NCBI GenBank assembly: GCA_963782475.1
Contig: CAWAJW010000008.1
Location: 62,001 to 126,000, forward strand
Source of the DNA: CAVQBP01 sp963782475
Lineage (GTDB): Bacteria > Bacteroidota > Ignavibacteria > Ignavibacteriales > Ignavibacteriaceae
Length of the DNA stretch: 64,000 bases
Direction of reading: 5' to 3'
The translations under genes and the position numbers were made by a program. The notes under the pieces were generated by a model. The model did not search any database. It was not told the origin of the DNA and saw nothing but the letters and a program-made list of their open reading frames with translations. Every line of letters starts with the position of its first letter. The stretch's first letter is position 1. Positions 63,785-64,000 of this stretch are shown here, piece by piece.

Positions 63785-64000
63785 ATTTCAATTATCAATT
63801 AGATTTTTAAATGAATATCTAAATTATATATTCTTTAGCTTTAATTCTATAAGTAATCATATAATTTAATAGATCTCAAACAAAATTTAACGGTAAATAG
63901 CAGGCATCAGTATATTAACGATTTAATTAATAGAGATATTCTTTTTCCGGAGAGGGAAATTCAACAGGAGCGTAAATCTTTTCTTAAATGTTTTGATTAA
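63785..64000 (+). other. End of window, no supported gene
   Basis: This 216-base AT-rich stretch follows the tRNA. A plus-strand frame without a start codon (about 43 codons, R-D-I-L-F-P-E-R-E-I-Q-Q-E-R-K) ends with TAA at the last base. It could be the end of a real gene or chance; I do not call it. Confidence 0.3.

Overview
The window looks like a contiguous chromosomal piece of an AT-rich Gram-negative bacterium of the Bacteroidota/Chlorobi/Ignavibacteria group, most likely Ignavibacteria or a close relative. This is an inference from gene content and protein style: an Omp85 protein, BshA of bacillithiol synthesis, DUF5916/CBM9, DUF5683, DUF2723, ECF sigma/anti-sigma pairs and many TTG starts. 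Most of it is ordinary core genome. No CRISPR array, prophage, insertion sequence or recognisable defence system was found.

Layout. 1-138 is the tail of a two-component-type propeller protein. 292-8046 is a classic lipid operon: DUF177, rpmF, plsX, fabH, fabD, a YkgJ-like cysteine-cluster gene, fabG, acpP, fabF, rnc. 8174-11103 is gcvP, heavily frameshifted. 11198-14660 carries an Omp85 barrel, rsmE, an RlpA lipoprotein and a secreted Spy-like protein. 14732-19516 (minus) is glnE followed by a DUF2723 membrane glycosyltransferase; secA and glnB run divergently. 23381-27094 has a TPR lipoprotein, mtgA and an AlbA_2 regulator; trmH-like and rlmN are on the minus strand. 29114-32466 has an acyl-CoA dehydrogenase, a secreted YidD-like protein and two DUF5683 proteins. 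32733-38590 has lemA/TPM, two paralogous ferredoxins, a metallo-hydrolase/Rieske/queG cluster and trxB. 39242-42142 has an ECF sigma/anti-sigma pair, then a four-helix membrane protein with heme-ligand-like histidines beside YceI. 42415-47445 is era, an EamA transporter, acyP, ispF, dedA, lnt. 47440-50788 (minus) is bshA, a DNPH1-like gene, an RsmB/RsmF-type methyltransferase and an ArsC/Spx-like protein lacking its cysteine. 50979-54397 has a PfkB kinase, an RfbD-like reductase and a papain-like secreted protein. 54467-60983 is an envelope-stress type locus: a HEAT protein, ECF sigma, a zinc-finger anti-sigma fused to HEAT repeats, a DUF4097 solenoid and a large DUF5916/CBM9 protein. 60984-64000 is sparse: a decayed reading frame, a STAS-like protein, two orphan genes, a response regulator and tRNA-Arg(CCU).

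A property of the whole window matters more than any single gene. Eleven otherwise well-conserved genes, including essential ones (secA, ispF, lnt), are broken by frameshifts. Every one shifts the frame in the sense of one extra base, mostly an extended homopolymer or doubled base. That spectrum points to uncorrected insertion errors in the assembly rather than gene decay. I therefore give full-length gene spans across these lesions and mark where each lies.
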